In this document: piece after piece, positions 53,887-63,234 of the stretch | How positions within the stretch are numbered: the first letter of the stretch is position 1 | Layout of the letters: every line of letters begins with the position of its first letter | Assembly: GCF_013031355.1 (NCBI RefSeq) | Contig: NZ_WPZO01000001.1 | Location: 868,001-932,000, forward strand | DNA from: Ruegeria arenilitoris | GTDB lineage: Bacteria > Pseudomonadota > Alphaproteobacteria > Rhodobacterales > Rhodobacteraceae | Direction: 5' to 3' | Length of the DNA stretch: 64,000 bases | The notes under the pieces: generated by a model | The model's database searches: none | Told to the model about the DNA's origin: nothing | Seen by the model: the letters and a program-made list of their open reading frames with translations, nothing else | Position numbers and translations under genes: made by a program

Positions 53887-54114
53887 GTTATTAAGCATAG
53901 TGCAATTCGAGCGTAAGTGATGAAATAGTGACACAATTGCTCTTTTGCGTTTAACACGAGCGTAAAATGCGCATTCAGTTTTTCCATCGTCTTGTCATGT
54001 TCTGGAAAGTATGTTGTCCTAATTATCGCACGGTAACCTTGTTCCACTCTTGTTACTTTACTGGCCCGAATACACCGTCGGGCTTAAAGACAAGTCGTAG
54101 TTTGTAGGCGCAAT

Positions 54115-54816
54115 ATGGAGATAATAGATCTGAGCACCCTGCCAGGATCAGAAACTCGATACACCGAGTTTTTGAAGCAGGTGTGTGAAAAGTTCAATAT
54201 GGACCATGCAGCCTATGCCGGGATGAATCCATCCGAGGGGAAAGTTGCGGGGCACGTTACCTACAATGACGACTGGAAAGAGCATTACCAGAAACATGAT
54301 CTGGTGATGATCGACCCAACGCTGCATATAGCCAAACGCAGCATCGCTCCGGTTGATTGGAGCCGCTTGGAGCGCAGCCCAAACTTCCAGCGCGTTTTTC
54401 GCGACGCTCATGATTTTGGACTACCCAGTCAAGGGGTTACCATCCCCGTTCGCGGACCTTACGGCGATATCGGCTTTCTCAGCGTGACGCGTGACTGTTC
54501 GAAGGAAGAATGGCGCAAGCTATACGCCCACGTTATCAGCGATCTCCAGGGTATGGCCGTACACATGCATGACAACGTCATCACCTCAGACGATTTCACT
54601 GGTGCATTGTATCACCCCAACCTTTCGACCCGTGAAGCAGAGATTCTTCAATGGGTTGCGGCCGGGAAATCGCAGCAGGACATAGGCGACATCCTTTCAA
54701 TCTCGCACCGCACGGTCGAGGTTCACCTGCGATCAAGCCGGGAAAAGCTGTGCGCGCTGACCACGCCCCAGGCCGTGGGTCGCGCCATCGCAGTCGGGCT
54801 TATTGGTACGGGTTAA
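54115..54816 (+). CDS. luxR: LuxR-family quorum-sensing regulator
   Basis: 233-residue transcription factor. The N-terminal acyl-homoserine-lactone domain keeps the six ligand-pocket residues: W54, Y58, D67, P68, W82 (the same spacing as TraR W57, Y61, D70, P71, W85) and a Gly in GVTIPV. The C-terminal HTH is LSTREAEILQWVAAGKSQQDIGDILSISHRTVEVH. With the adjacent luxI it forms a complete sensing pair, tandem and in the same direction. ATG 54115 has no strong ribosome site. Confidence 0.93.
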   Translation: MEIIDLSTLPGSETRYTEFLKQVCEKFNMDHAAYAGMNPSEGKVAGHVTYNDDWKEHYQKHDLVMIDPTLHIAKRSIAPVDWSRLERSPNFQRVFRDAHDFGLPSQGVTIPVRGPYGDIGFLSVTRDCSKEEWRKLYAHVISDLQGMAVHMHDNVITSDDFTGALYHPNLSTREAEILQWVAAGKSQQDIGDILSISHRTVEVHLRSSREKLCALTTPQAVGRAIAVGLIGTG

Positions 54817-54880
54817 GCCTAGAACCCCCGATTTTCGAACAAAATACGGGAAACCCCCAATAGAAATTCTTCCCCAAAAC

Positions 54881-54898
54881 GGTAACGTCTAGTTTACC
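54881..54898. promoter_or_regulatory. Imperfect dyad between luxR and luxI
   Basis: GGTAA (54881-54885) and TTACC (54894-54898) bound an 18-bp imperfect dyad; ACGGTAAC here (54879-54886) recurs before luxR (54030-54037). It ends 25 bp before luxI, too close for a classical activating lux box. A second imperfect dyad (CCCG.ATTTT/AAAATACGGG) lies just upstream near 54826-54850. Confidence 0.35.
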
Positions 54899-54923
54899 AA
54901 ACAACCACTCGAAGGGGGAAGAA

Positions 54924-55778
54924 ATGATCATCGTAGTAGATGGGCTGAACAGACATATGTTCAGCGACGTTCTCGACGAGATGTTCGAGTTGAGAGCACG
55001 TGTGTTCGGTGAACGTCTCGGATGGGACGTCAAAATCGAAGACGGTAAAGAGATCGACGAATTCGACGGTCTAGATCCGACATACGTAATCGGTTTTGAC
55101 GACGCGGGGAATGTCGTTGCAGCCGTGCGCGCCCTTCAGACCACCGGACCCCATATGCTGGCCGATGTTTTCTCGGCCATTCTGGACGGAGAACCACCTA
55201 TTCGAAGTGCGACACTGTGGGAATCCACCCGCTTCTGCGTCGATACCCAACGGTTGACCCGCGGCAAAGGTCAAAACTCGCTGTCCTATGCCACCTGCGA
55301 ACTGATGATCGGTTCGTTGGAATACGCCAAAGCTGCGGGTGTCCAGGACATTGTCACCGTCATTGATCCGGTGATGGATCGGGTACTCAAACGCTCGGCC
55401 TGTGCGCCTTACGACTATGTCGGGAAAACCGTGCCGATGGGCAAGGTTTCAGCCCTCGCGGCACTGGTGGACTGCACCGATGAGCGCATCGCCAGCCTAC
55501 GAGAGTTTGCCGACATCCAAGAGAACGTGTTCCTTGAAGAGGAAGAGGCGCTGGCGCTGTTCAACAGCAAGAAAAAAGCCGGGTCAAACATCGCCAACCG
55601 TGATCACCAGCCGCTGACCGAGCTTGAGAAGTACTTTGTCGAACAGATGCATTCGGCAAGAACGAAAGAAGAAGTCAACGATGTGCTGAAACTGATCGAG
55701 GCCCTTTCGGACCGTTTCACGCCAGAGCAGAAAACCGCTCTGCTAAGTACCCCCCGTGCTTTTGCTCATGAGGCCTGA
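54924..55778 (+). CDS. luxI: Acyl-homoserine-lactone synthase with C-terminal extension
   Basis: 284 residues; makes N-acyl-homoserine lactone from SAM and acyl-ACP. The N-terminal 200 residues carry the invariant residues: Arg, Phe and Trp in FELRARVFGERLGWDV, the two Asp in EIDEFDGLDP, Arg in AAVRALQ, and Glu and Arg in LWESTRFCV. Typical LuxI proteins have 200-230 residues; this one continues for about 70 more, Glu/Lys-rich and helical (NVFLEEEEALALFNSKKKAG, LTELEKYFVEQM). The function of that tail is unknown. GAAGGGGGAAG precedes the ATG. Confidence 0.93.
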   Translation: MIIVVDGLNRHMFSDVLDEMFELRARVFGERLGWDVKIEDGKEIDEFDGLDPTYVIGFDDAGNVVAAVRALQTTGPHMLADVFSAILDGEPPIRSATLWESTRFCVDTQRLTRGKGQNSLSYATCELMIGSLEYAKAAGVQDIVTVIDPVMDRVLKRSACAPYDYVGKTVPMGKVSALAALVDCTDERIASLREFADIQENVFLEEEEALALFNSKKKAGSNIANRDHQPLTELEKYFVEQMHSARTKEEVNDVLKLIEALSDRFTPEQKTALLSTPRAFAHEA

Positions 55779-55810
55779 CCCCCTCACCTCATAGTACAAA
55801 AGCCACCCAC

Positions 55811-55845
55811 CGGAGCCGTCTGATAACAGACGGCTCCGCTTTTTT
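55811..55845. terminator. Strong terminator after luxI, shared with tig
   Basis: Arms CGGAGCCGTCTG (55811-55822) and CAGACGGCTCCG (55827-55838), loop ATAA, followed by C and seven T. Confidence 0.92.
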
Positions 55846-55876
55846 TATTGCCCATATGGGGATGGGCGGAAGAGGA

Positions 55877-57208
55877 TTACTCCTCTTCCAGTGCCTCAAC
55901 GGCTTTCTGCAGGTCGTCTTTGCTGACTTCTTTGTCAGCGACCTGAGCCAGTTCGACGATGTAGTCGATGACCTTGTCTTCGAAGATCGGTGCGCGCAGT
56001 TGCTGCTGCATCTGAGCGTTCTGCTGCACGAACTCAAAGAACTGACGTTCCTGACCCGGGTACTGACGCGCCTGGTTCATGATCGCCTGGGTCATCTCGG
56101 CATCGGTAACCTCAACTTCGGCCTTCTGACCCAGCTCGGCCAGCAGCAGGCCCAGACGCACGCGGCGCTCGGCCAGCTTGTTGTGCTCGTCGGTGGGCTC
56201 GATCTCGCCGTGATCGTGACCTTCCACTTCCGGGTTTTCTTCGTGCCACAGCTGGTGTGCGATCTGCTTGGCTTCGGCTTCAACCAGCGACGGCGGCAGG
56301 TCGAAGGAAACTTTCTCGTCCAGAATATCCAGCAGAGCACGCTTCATGACAGCGCGCGATGCGCCGTTGTACTCGGCTTCCAGACGCTCGGCGATCTGAC
56401 CTTTCAGCGCTTCCAGATCCTCGGCGCCGAACTTGGTGGCCAGCTCGTCGTTGATCTCGGCCGCGACGGGCTCTTTCACCTCTTTCACGGTGCAGGTGAA
56501 GACGGCGTCTTTACCGGCCAGATGCTCGGCACCGTATTCCTCGGGGAACTTGACGTTGACGTCTTTTTCTTCCTCGGCCTTCACGCCAACCAGCTGCTCT
56601 TCGAAGCCGGGGATGAAGCTGTTGGAACCCAGAACCAGCGGATAGTCTTCGGCGGAACCGCCTTCGAACTCTTCACCGTCTACTTTACCTACGAAGTCGA
56701 TCACAACCTGATCGCCGTCCTTGGCTTTGGACCCTTTGCGGCGCGCTTTGAAATCCTGAGCGGTTTCGGCCAGGTTGTTCAGCGCTTCTTCGACAGCCGC
56801 GTCGTCAGCTTTGACTACTAGCTTTTCCAGCTCGACCGATTTCAGGTCAACTTCCGGAATCTCGGGCAGTGCCTCATAGGACATCTCGACGTGAACGTCG
56901 TCGCCTTCTTTCCAGTCTTCGTTGGTCATCTTGACCTGCGGCTGCAGCGCAGGACGGTCACCGCTGTCTTCGAAGTGCTTGTTCATGGCGCCGTCGATGC
57001 TTTCCTGCATCGCTTCACCCAGCAGGCGTTGGCCAAACTGCTTTTTCAGCAGCGCCATCGGCACCTTGCCTTTACGGAAGCCCTTCATCTCGACCTCAGG
57101 CTGCGCTTCGACCAGCTTTTCGTTCACTTTGTCGTCCAGCTCAGCCGCGGATACGACGATGTTGTAGCCGCGTTTCAGACCTTCGTTCAGCGTCTCGGTA
57201 ACCTGCAT
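55877..57208 (-). CDS. tig: Trigger factor
   Basis: Ribosome-bound chaperone and prolyl isomerase, 443 residues. N-terminal ribosome-binding domain with the family signature [17 protein letters not shown], the FKBP-type isomerase domain ([37 protein letters not shown]) and the long helical C-terminal arms. ATG 57208 ([10 protein letters not shown]) is preferred to an upstream in-frame codon. Monocistronic between terminators. Confidence 0.96.
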   Translation of the reverse strand: MQVTETLNEGLKRGYNIVVSAAELDDKVNEKLVEAQPEVEMKGFRKGKVPMALLKKQFGQRLLGEAMQESIDGAMNKHFEDSGDRPALQPQVKMTNEDWKEGDDVHVEMSYEALPEIPEVDLKSVELEKLVVKADDAAVEEALNNLAETAQDFKARRKGSKAKDGDQVVIDFVGKVDGEEFEGGSAEDYPLVLGSNSFIPGFEEQLVGVKAEEEKDVNVKFPEEYGAEHLAGKDAVFTCTVKEVKEPVAAEINDELATKFGAEDLEALKGQIAERLEAEYNGASRAVMKRALLDILDEKVSFDLPPSLVEAEAKQIAHQLWHEENPEVEGHDHGEIEPTDEHNKLAERRVRLGLLLAELGQKAEVEVTDAEMTQAIMNQARQYPGQERQFFEFVQQNAQMQQQLRAPIFEDKVIDYIVELAQVADKEVSKDDLQKAVEALEEE

Positions 57209-57339
57209 TATGGTAGTCCCCATAGGATTCGGGGCGCGCAAAACGGCGCGCCGGGCAAATTTGACGCCTTCTATTTGCCCAGCCGCCCACGTGCAAGGGG
57301 CAAAGCCCGGATCGGTCTTGTTTTGCCGCCGATTTGAAC

Positions 57340-57369
57340 AAAAAAAACGCCCCGGACAGAGCCGGGGCG
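57340..57369 (-). terminator. Terminator of the porin gene
   Basis: Arms CGCCCCGG (57348-57355) and CCGGGGCG (57362-57369); on the minus strand the stem is followed by eight T. Confidence 0.9.
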
Positions 57370-57391
57370 CATGATTGTCAGATAACCTGGA

Positions 57392-58516
57392 TCAGAACTT
57401 CCAGAGTGCGCCCAGAACCCACGCTTCGTTTTTGTCGAAATCGGTAGTGTCGTCGAAATCGTGGTTGCGGTATTTCAGGTAGGCATCGGTGTTGATGCTG
57501 TCGATCCGCTGAACGACGGCGATACCCCAGGACTTGGTGCTGGACCCTTCGTTTTCGAAATCCGAACCGTCAAAGTAGTCGATACCGACACCGGTTTTAC
57601 CCCAGGATACCCAGTCGCCTTCATAGGCCAACTTGGTGTACCAATAGTCCGGATCGCTGGCCCCGGTCGCCGTATCGTCACGCGAACCCAAAGCTGCCGT
57701 AAAGCTGAACCCGCTGGGCAGCAGAACCGAAGCGGACCCGATCGTGTCTTTCCGCTCGCCCGAACCATCGTCGAAATCACGCACCGCATAAGCTACGGTG
57801 GCAGCGAACTCGACGCCGTTGGCGAAAGTGTTGCCGTAATTGATTGCGATGTCGTAGTAATCGTCGTCATCGCTGCTGGACAGGATGTTCTGACCATAGG
57901 CAATTGCGCCCGAGAACCCGTTGAAATCCGGGGTGTCATAGCGGATACGCCCGCGACGGCCGCCGTCAAAGTTACTGGACGAGTCGCCCACGGTGATGTC
58001 GCTCAGGACACCGTCCGCTCCGCGATAGAAGAAGGCGCCGTTTTCATCGTTGGTGAACGAATACAAAGCTGTTCCGACATAGGACAAGTCAGTCTCGGCA
58101 GCCCCGTCCGAGGCCATGCTGCCCTGACCGGCCGAGAATTTACCGTAGCCACCTTTCAGCGAGAAATCGACGTGGCGGATATCTTCACGGGTCCAACCGT
58201 TGGTATTGGTGCCATCCTGGTTGGCCGTTCCCGTGCTTGGCAGACCCAGCCCGGTTTCAAAGCGGAACATGAACTCGTTGCTGCCATAGGGCTGCATCAG
58301 CCGCAGGCCAACGCGGCTGTTGGACAGGTCGTTGTCCAGCAAGCGGGTCTCTGTTTCCGCGCCGTCATCGACGGACACGATGGCCGGATCGAGCTGACCG
58401 TACAACAGCACATAGCCGCCGCTGTTGTTTTCGTACTTCATCTCAGCCGCGGCAGGAATTGCCGTCGTCGCGGCCAGCACAGCTGCTATTGAGGACAGTT
58501 TCAGTTTTTGCGTCAT
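57392..58516 (-). CDS. Outer-membrane porin (Rhodobacter type)
   Basis: Beta-barrel general porin of 374 residues. Signal peptide about 1-24 (ending IPAAAE). The body alternates polar and aromatic residues in short strands (GGYVLLYGQLDPAIV, RVGLRLMQPYGSNEFMFRFETGLG) and ends with LGALWKF, the C-terminal Phe needed for Bam recognition. Acidic loops (SSSDDDDYYD) fit a cation-tolerant pore. ATG 58516 has AAGG eight bases upstream. Single gene. Confidence 0.92.
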   Translation of the reverse strand: MTQKLKLSSIAAVLAATTAIPAAAEMKYENNSGGYVLLYGQLDPAIVSVDDGAETETRLLDNDLSNSRVGLRLMQPYGSNEFMFRFETGLGLPSTGTANQDGTNTNGWTREDIRHVDFSLKGGYGKFSAGQGSMASDGAAETDLSYVGTALYSFTNDENGAFFYRGADGVLSDITVGDSSSNFDGGRRGRIRYDTPDFNGFSGAIAYGQNILSSSDDDDYYDIAINYGNTFANGVEFAATVAYAVRDFDDGSGERKDTIGSASVLLPSGFSFTAALGSRDDTATGASDPDYWYTKLAYEGDWVSWGKTGVGIDYFDGSDFENEGSSTKSWGIAVVQRIDSINTDAYLKYRNHDFDDTTDFDKNEAWVLGALWKF

Positions 58517-58820
58517 TTCATTCACCTTGAAAATTCCGGCTTCCTTTGCCTTTCAATCGCGCAGTTACCGCTGACATTCCAGCCACCACCGGCGATACTT
58601 TCGGGGTATTGCAAACTTGCCACTCAGATCGCGGAAGTCGGACTTAATTCCCATTACAATCAACACATTAACTGCGGTCCTTCCGCAGCCAGAGCTCCAC
58701 TCCTAGGGAATTCTGACGCCCGGCTATGCGACTGGCAAACACTCGCTTTGACACTACTGCAAATCTGTCGGCCAATTGCCGCCGAAAGCAGGGCAGATCG
58801 GCCAATTCCCGCTCAAGAAA
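58517..58820. other. Intergenic region upstream of the porin gene
   Basis: About 300 bp with no gene. Near its right end is a direct repeat TCGGCCAATT(G/C)CCGC at about 58768-58782 and 58798-58812, 30 bp apart, roughly three helical turns. The porin promoter should lie here; I cannot place its -35 and -10 boxes reliably. Confidence 0.5.
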
Positions 58821-60476
58821 TCAGATATTCAGTTCTTTAAAAACTTTAGGCAACTGCTCGGGTAAATCTTCGGCAATCAAACCCGGCCCGAATGCGCGCG
58901 CGCATTCCACATGCAGCCAGGCCGCCGTTTCCGCCGCCTGCATCGGGCCGCCCCCCCGGGCCAGCAATCCGGTGATAAATCCGGCCAGAACATCACCCGA
59001 TCCTGCGGTCGCCAACCACGGGGCCGCGCGTTCGTAAAAAGCCGCATTAACCGAGCATTGCCCATTCGGCGCAGCAATCACCGTGTCCGGCCCTTTGAAC
59101 AACACCACGCACCCTGCCCGTTTTGCGGCCTCACGTGTGGCGTCCACCTTGGAATAGGCCGGGCCTTTGTTTGGTATTGCCGCCAGCTTCTCGGCAATAT
59201 CCGGGAACAGCCGTGAAAACTCTCCTCCATGTGGCGTCAGAACACAGTTTTCGTGGAGTCGAGAGAACAGATCTGCCGGATCATCCGCAAACGCCGTCAG
59301 CGCATCGGCGTCCAGAACCGTTGCACGTTTGGCACTTAGGGCAGCCGGCACCAACTCCTGCGCGCGTCCTATACCTAGGCCCGGGCCGAGGCAGAGGGCG
59401 TTCAACCGCTCATCCTTCACAATGTCGGCCAAGCCATCCGCACCTTCAACCCGCTGCAACATGATGGCCGTCACCTGTGCCGCAACTTCCATCTGAGCGG
59501 CCGGAGGCACCGCCAGGGTCACCAACCCTGCTCCAATGCGCAAAGCCCCCCGTGCTGCCAGCCGCGCGGCCCCGGTTTTGGCTGAGCCGCCTGAGAGGAT
59601 GAGCGCGTGACCGTGGGTGTACTTGTGTTCGAATGGCTCCTTGGGGAGATATGGCGACAAACGGCTTTCATCCACTAGAACACTGAGAACCCTGCCCAGC
59701 ATTCTTTCGCCATGATGTTCTATCAAAGCCCTTCGCGAAATCGAACCAGTCTTCCCGGGAGAAGATAGTCCAATGTCCGATATTACTGTTTTTCTACAGT
59801 ATTCGGGTCCTTCGCTAATATTGTGGCCAAGTTTCTTGCCATGAAAAGTAACTGTGAGGTTCGCGCCTACCAAAACACCTTCATCCCCCAACACCTTGCC
59901 GCTATCGGCGCAGAGTCCAGACGGAACGTCGATTGAAACGACCCTCGGCCACCAAGGATCGACGTTAACCTCTGAACAAATCTGGATGGCCTCGAGAGCA
60001 TTTTTTAAACCGCCAATCGAGCGCGTAAGCCCGGTGCCGAACAACGCGTCTATAATCAACTCAGGACCTGCTGCGCTGAACGTGCGGGCAGCGCGCTTCT
60101 CCAGTAGGTCAAGTTCACTTTTATTTGGTGAAGGCATGGACAACTTCGAGACCACTCCCTGCTCCATCCAGCGCTCATAGTTCGTACGCGCATCAGGTGG
60201 CAGCTTTTCGGGATCGCCATATAGAAAAACTTCCACCTCCCAGCCCAACTCACGCAACATCCGCGCAACAACAAAGCCGTCGCCGCCATTGTTCCCCGGC
60301 CCGCACAGAACCACAGCCCGGCCAGGCGATTTTGCCAGTTCCGGCCACTCTTCAAAAATCGCCTCGACAACGCCCCGCCCGGCCCGCTCCATGAGCTCCA
60401 GCCCGGTTACCTCACCAGACTCAATCGCGGCCAATTCGATGGCCCGCATTTGCGCAGCTGTCAGCAATTCCGTCAT
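58821..60476 (-). CDS. nnr: Bifunctional NAD(P)H-hydrate repair enzyme (epimerase/dehydratase)
   Basis: 551-residue fusion. The N-terminal epimerase (about 1-220; VLCGPGNNGGDGFVVARML, DALFGTGL, SIDVPSGLCADSG) equilibrates S- and R-NAD(P)HX. The C-terminal ADP-dependent dehydratase (about 260-545; ALILSGGSAKTGAARLAARGAL, LGPGLGIG, LTPHGGEFSRLFP, WLATAGSGDVLAGFI) restores NAD(P)H. Length is slightly above the E. coli homologue. It is divergent from glnB. Confidence 0.94.
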   Translation of the reverse strand: MTELLTAAQMRAIELAAIESGEVTGLELMERAGRGVVEAIFEEWPELAKSPGRAVVLCGPGNNGGDGFVVARMLRELGWEVEVFLYGDPEKLPPDARTNYERWMEQGVVSKLSMPSPNKSELDLLEKRAARTFSAAGPELIIDALFGTGLTRSIGGLKNALEAIQICSEVNVDPWWPRVVSIDVPSGLCADSGKVLGDEGVLVGANLTVTFHGKKLGHNISEGPEYCRKTVISDIGLSSPGKTGSISRRALIEHHGERMLGRVLSVLVDESRLSPYLPKEPFEHKYTHGHALILSGGSAKTGAARLAARGALRIGAGLVTLAVPPAAQMEVAAQVTAIMLQRVEGADGLADIVKDERLNALCLGPGLGIGRAQELVPAALSAKRATVLDADALTAFADDPADLFSRLHENCVLTPHGGEFSRLFPDIAEKLAAIPNKGPAYSKVDATREAAKRAGCVVLFKGPDTVIAAPNGQCSVNAAFYERAAPWLATAGSGDVLAGFITGLLARGGGPMQAAETAAWLHVECARAFGPGLIAEDLPEQLPKVFKELNI

Positions 60477-60504
60477 CTCAAATCCCTCAGCGATTCAATT
60501 CTGA

Positions 60505-60984
<480 letters not shown>

Positions 60985-61014
60985 TCGAACACTCCAAGTA
61001 GAGGAATAGAGAGT

Positions 61015-62421
61015 ATGAGCAAGGACGCAGTTCTTCAGCTGATCAAGGACGAAGGCGCCGAATACGTCGATGTTCGTTTCACCGACCCCCGCGGCAAGCT
61101 GCAGCACGTCACCCTGATGGCTGATCAGGTTGACGAGGACTTTCTGGAAGAAGGCTTCATGTTCGACGGTTCGTCCATCGCGGGCTGGAAGTCGATCGAA
61201 GCCTCGGACATGAAGCTGATGGTTGACACCGACAGCGCCTATGTCGATCCGTTCTACGCGGAAAAGACCATCTGCGTGCACTGCTCGGTTGTCGAGCCCG
61301 ACACTGGCGAAGCGTATGAGCGCGACCCGCGCGGCACCGCCCAGAAAGCAGAAGCCTACCTGAAAGCATCGGGTATCGGCGACGTTGCATACATGGGCCC
61401 CGAAGCTGAATTCTTCCTGTTCGACGACGTTCGTTTCTCGAACAGCATCAACAAGGTATCCTACGAAGTTGATGCAACCGACGCATCGTGGAACACCGAC
61501 ACCGAGTACGAGATGGGCAACATGGGCCATCGTCCGGGCGTCAAAGGTGGCTACTTCCCGGTCAACCCGATCGACGAAGCACAGGACCTGCGTTCGGAAA
61601 TGCTGTCGACCATGAAACGTCTCGGCATGAAGGTCGACAAGCACCACCACGAGGTTGCTTCGTGTCAGCACGAGCTGGGCCTTATCTTCGACAGCCTGAC
61701 CAAACAGGCTGATGAGCTGCAGAAGTACAAATACGTCATCCACAACGTCGCGCACGCCTATGGCAAATCGGCTACCTTCATGCCGAAGCCCATCGCGGGT
61801 GACAACGGCACCGGCATGCACGTGAACATGTCGATCTGGAAAGACGGCAAGCCGCTGTTCGCTGGCGACAAATATGCTGACCTGTCGGACGAAGCGCTGT
61901 ACTTCATCGGCGGCATCCTGAAGCACGCCAAAACGCTGAACGCCTTCACCAACCCTGCGACCAACAGCTATAAGCGTCTGATCCCCGGCTTCGAAGCCCC
62001 CGTTCTGCGCGCCTACTCGGCCCGTAACCGCTCGGGTTGTGTCCGTATTCCGTGGACCGAAAGCCCGAAAGCCAAGCGCGTCGAGGCCCGCTTCCCCGAT
62101 CCGGCCGCAAACCCCTATCTGGCGTTTGCCGCCCTGCTGATGGCTGGTCTGGACGGCATCAAGAACAAGATCGATCCGGGCGAAGCCATGGACAAGAACC
62201 TGTACGATCTGCCTGCCGAAGAACTGGCCGACATCCCGACCGTTTGCGGCTCGCTGCGCGAAGCGCTGGAAGCTTTGGCATCCGATCACGACTTCCTGCT
62301 GCAGGGCGACGTGTTCACCAAAGACCAGATCGACGGCTACATCGCCCTGAAGATGGAAGAGGTCGAAACCTACGAGCACACCCCGCACCCGGTTGAATAC
62401 GGCATGTACTACAGCTGCTGA
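61015..62421 (+). CDS. glnA: Glutamine synthetase type I
   Basis: Dodecameric enzyme that makes glutamine from glutamate, ammonia and ATP. 468 residues. Signatures: FDGSSIAGW, the metal-site region [31 protein letters not shown] (ATP site), the NRSGCVRIP substrate loop and the adenylylation tyrosine Y397 in [11 protein letters not shown]. It is therefore of the GSI-beta class controlled by covalent adenylylation. Confidence 0.97.
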   Translation: MSKDAVLQLIKDEGAEYVDVRFTDPRGKLQHVTLMADQVDEDFLEEGFMFDGSSIAGWKSIEASDMKLMVDTDSAYVDPFYAEKTICVHCSVVEPDTGEAYERDPRGTAQKAEAYLKASGIGDVAYMGPEAEFFLFDDVRFSNSINKVSYEVDATDASWNTDTEYEMGNMGHRPGVKGGYFPVNPIDEAQDLRSEMLSTMKRLGMKVDKHHHEVASCQHELGLIFDSLTKQADELQKYKYVIHNVAHAYGKSATFMPKPIAGDNGTGMHVNMSIWKDGKPLFAGDKYADLSDEALYFIGGILKHAKTLNAFTNPATNSYKRLIPGFEAPVLRAYSARNRSGCVRIPWTESPKAKRVEARFPDPAANPYLAFAALLMAGLDGIKNKIDPGEAMDKNLYDLPAEELADIPTVCGSLREALEALASDHDFLLQGDVFTKDQIDGYIALKMEEVETYEHTPHPVEYGMYYSC

Positions 62422-62443
62422 TCCGGTTCTGGGTTTACATCTG

Positions 62444-62473
62444 CAAGGGCGTCCAATCGGGCGCCCTTGTTTC
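62444..62473 (+). terminator. Probable terminator after glnA
   Basis: Arms CAAGGGCG (62444-62451) and CGCCCTTG (62462-62469), followed by TTTC; the T-run is short. Confidence 0.7.
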
Positions 62474-62523
62474 GTTTGGCGTGATCTTTCACACTCGGGA
62501 CTATCCCGGTCAGGAGAGATCCA

Positions 62524-63168
62524 ATGCCAACTGATGATCCCTTCTCGCAATACTCGGAGTTCGTAACGACGGCAGAGGAGCTGGAGCGCATAACCGGCGC
62601 GCCCCTGCCCCAGATCATCGCCAAAGAATTGCCCGCACTGGACCAGATGTGCCGCGACTTTATCGCGGCTTCACCCTTTTGCTTGATCGCCTCGGCCAAC
62701 CCCGGCGGGCATCTGGATATTTCACCGCGCGGGGACCCGGCCGGTTTTGTTCAGGTGATTTCGGACACATTGATGGCAATTCCGGACCGGCCCGGCAACA
62801 AACGCGTGGACACGTTCCACAACGTGTTGCTGGATCCGCGCGTCAGCCTGATCTTCTTTGTCCCCGGCAAAATGGAAACCCTGCGTATCCGCGGCACCGC
62901 CCGGATCTGCGCCGATCCTGAGCTTCTGAACGGGATGGCTGTGGACAACCACGCGCCCAAGCTGGCCCTGCTGATCCATGTTGAAACCGTGTTTGCACAT
63001 TGCCCCAAATGCGTCATCCGTTCGAACCTGTGGCAGCCTGAAAAGTGGCCGGACTCGTCGAACCTGCCAAATATGAACGCGATGATGGTGAAACACGCCA
63101 AAATCGACAAAACGCCTGATGAGTGGTTCGAAACCCTAAAAGAAACCGGAGAGCTTGACCTGTATTAA
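62524..63168 (+). CDS. PPOX-class FMN-binding flavoprotein (MSMEG_1061-like)
   Basis: 214-residue protein with a pyridoxamine-phosphate-oxidase-like split barrel. Relevant blocks are FCLIASANPGGHLDISPRGDPAGF (FMN site), LMAIPDRPGNKRVDTFHNVLLDP, IFFVPGKMETLRIRGTARI, and HCPKCVIRSNLWQPEKWP near the end. Such proteins bind FMN or related cofactors; the reaction is unknown. The ATG has AGGAGAG upstream. Single gene between glnA and the transglycosylase. Confidence 0.84.
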   Translation: MPTDDPFSQYSEFVTTAEELERITGAPLPQIIAKELPALDQMCRDFIAASPFCLIASANPGGHLDISPRGDPAGFVQVISDTLMAIPDRPGNKRVDTFHNVLLDPRVSLIFFVPGKMETLRIRGTARICADPELLNGMAVDNHAPKLALLIHVETVFAHCPKCVIRSNLWQPEKWPDSSNLPNMNAMMVKHAKIDKTPDEWFETLKETGELDLY

Positions 63169-63234
63169 CTGCTTTGCGGATCGCAAGATGCAGCTTACGC
63201 TTACTCTCAGCCTTTTATTAACCGGATTTCGCTG

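Noticed and set aside
54881..54898. Classical activating lux box for luxI
   Set aside because: It ends 25 bp before the ATG, leaving no room for an activator site upstream of -35; retained only as a weak candidate element.
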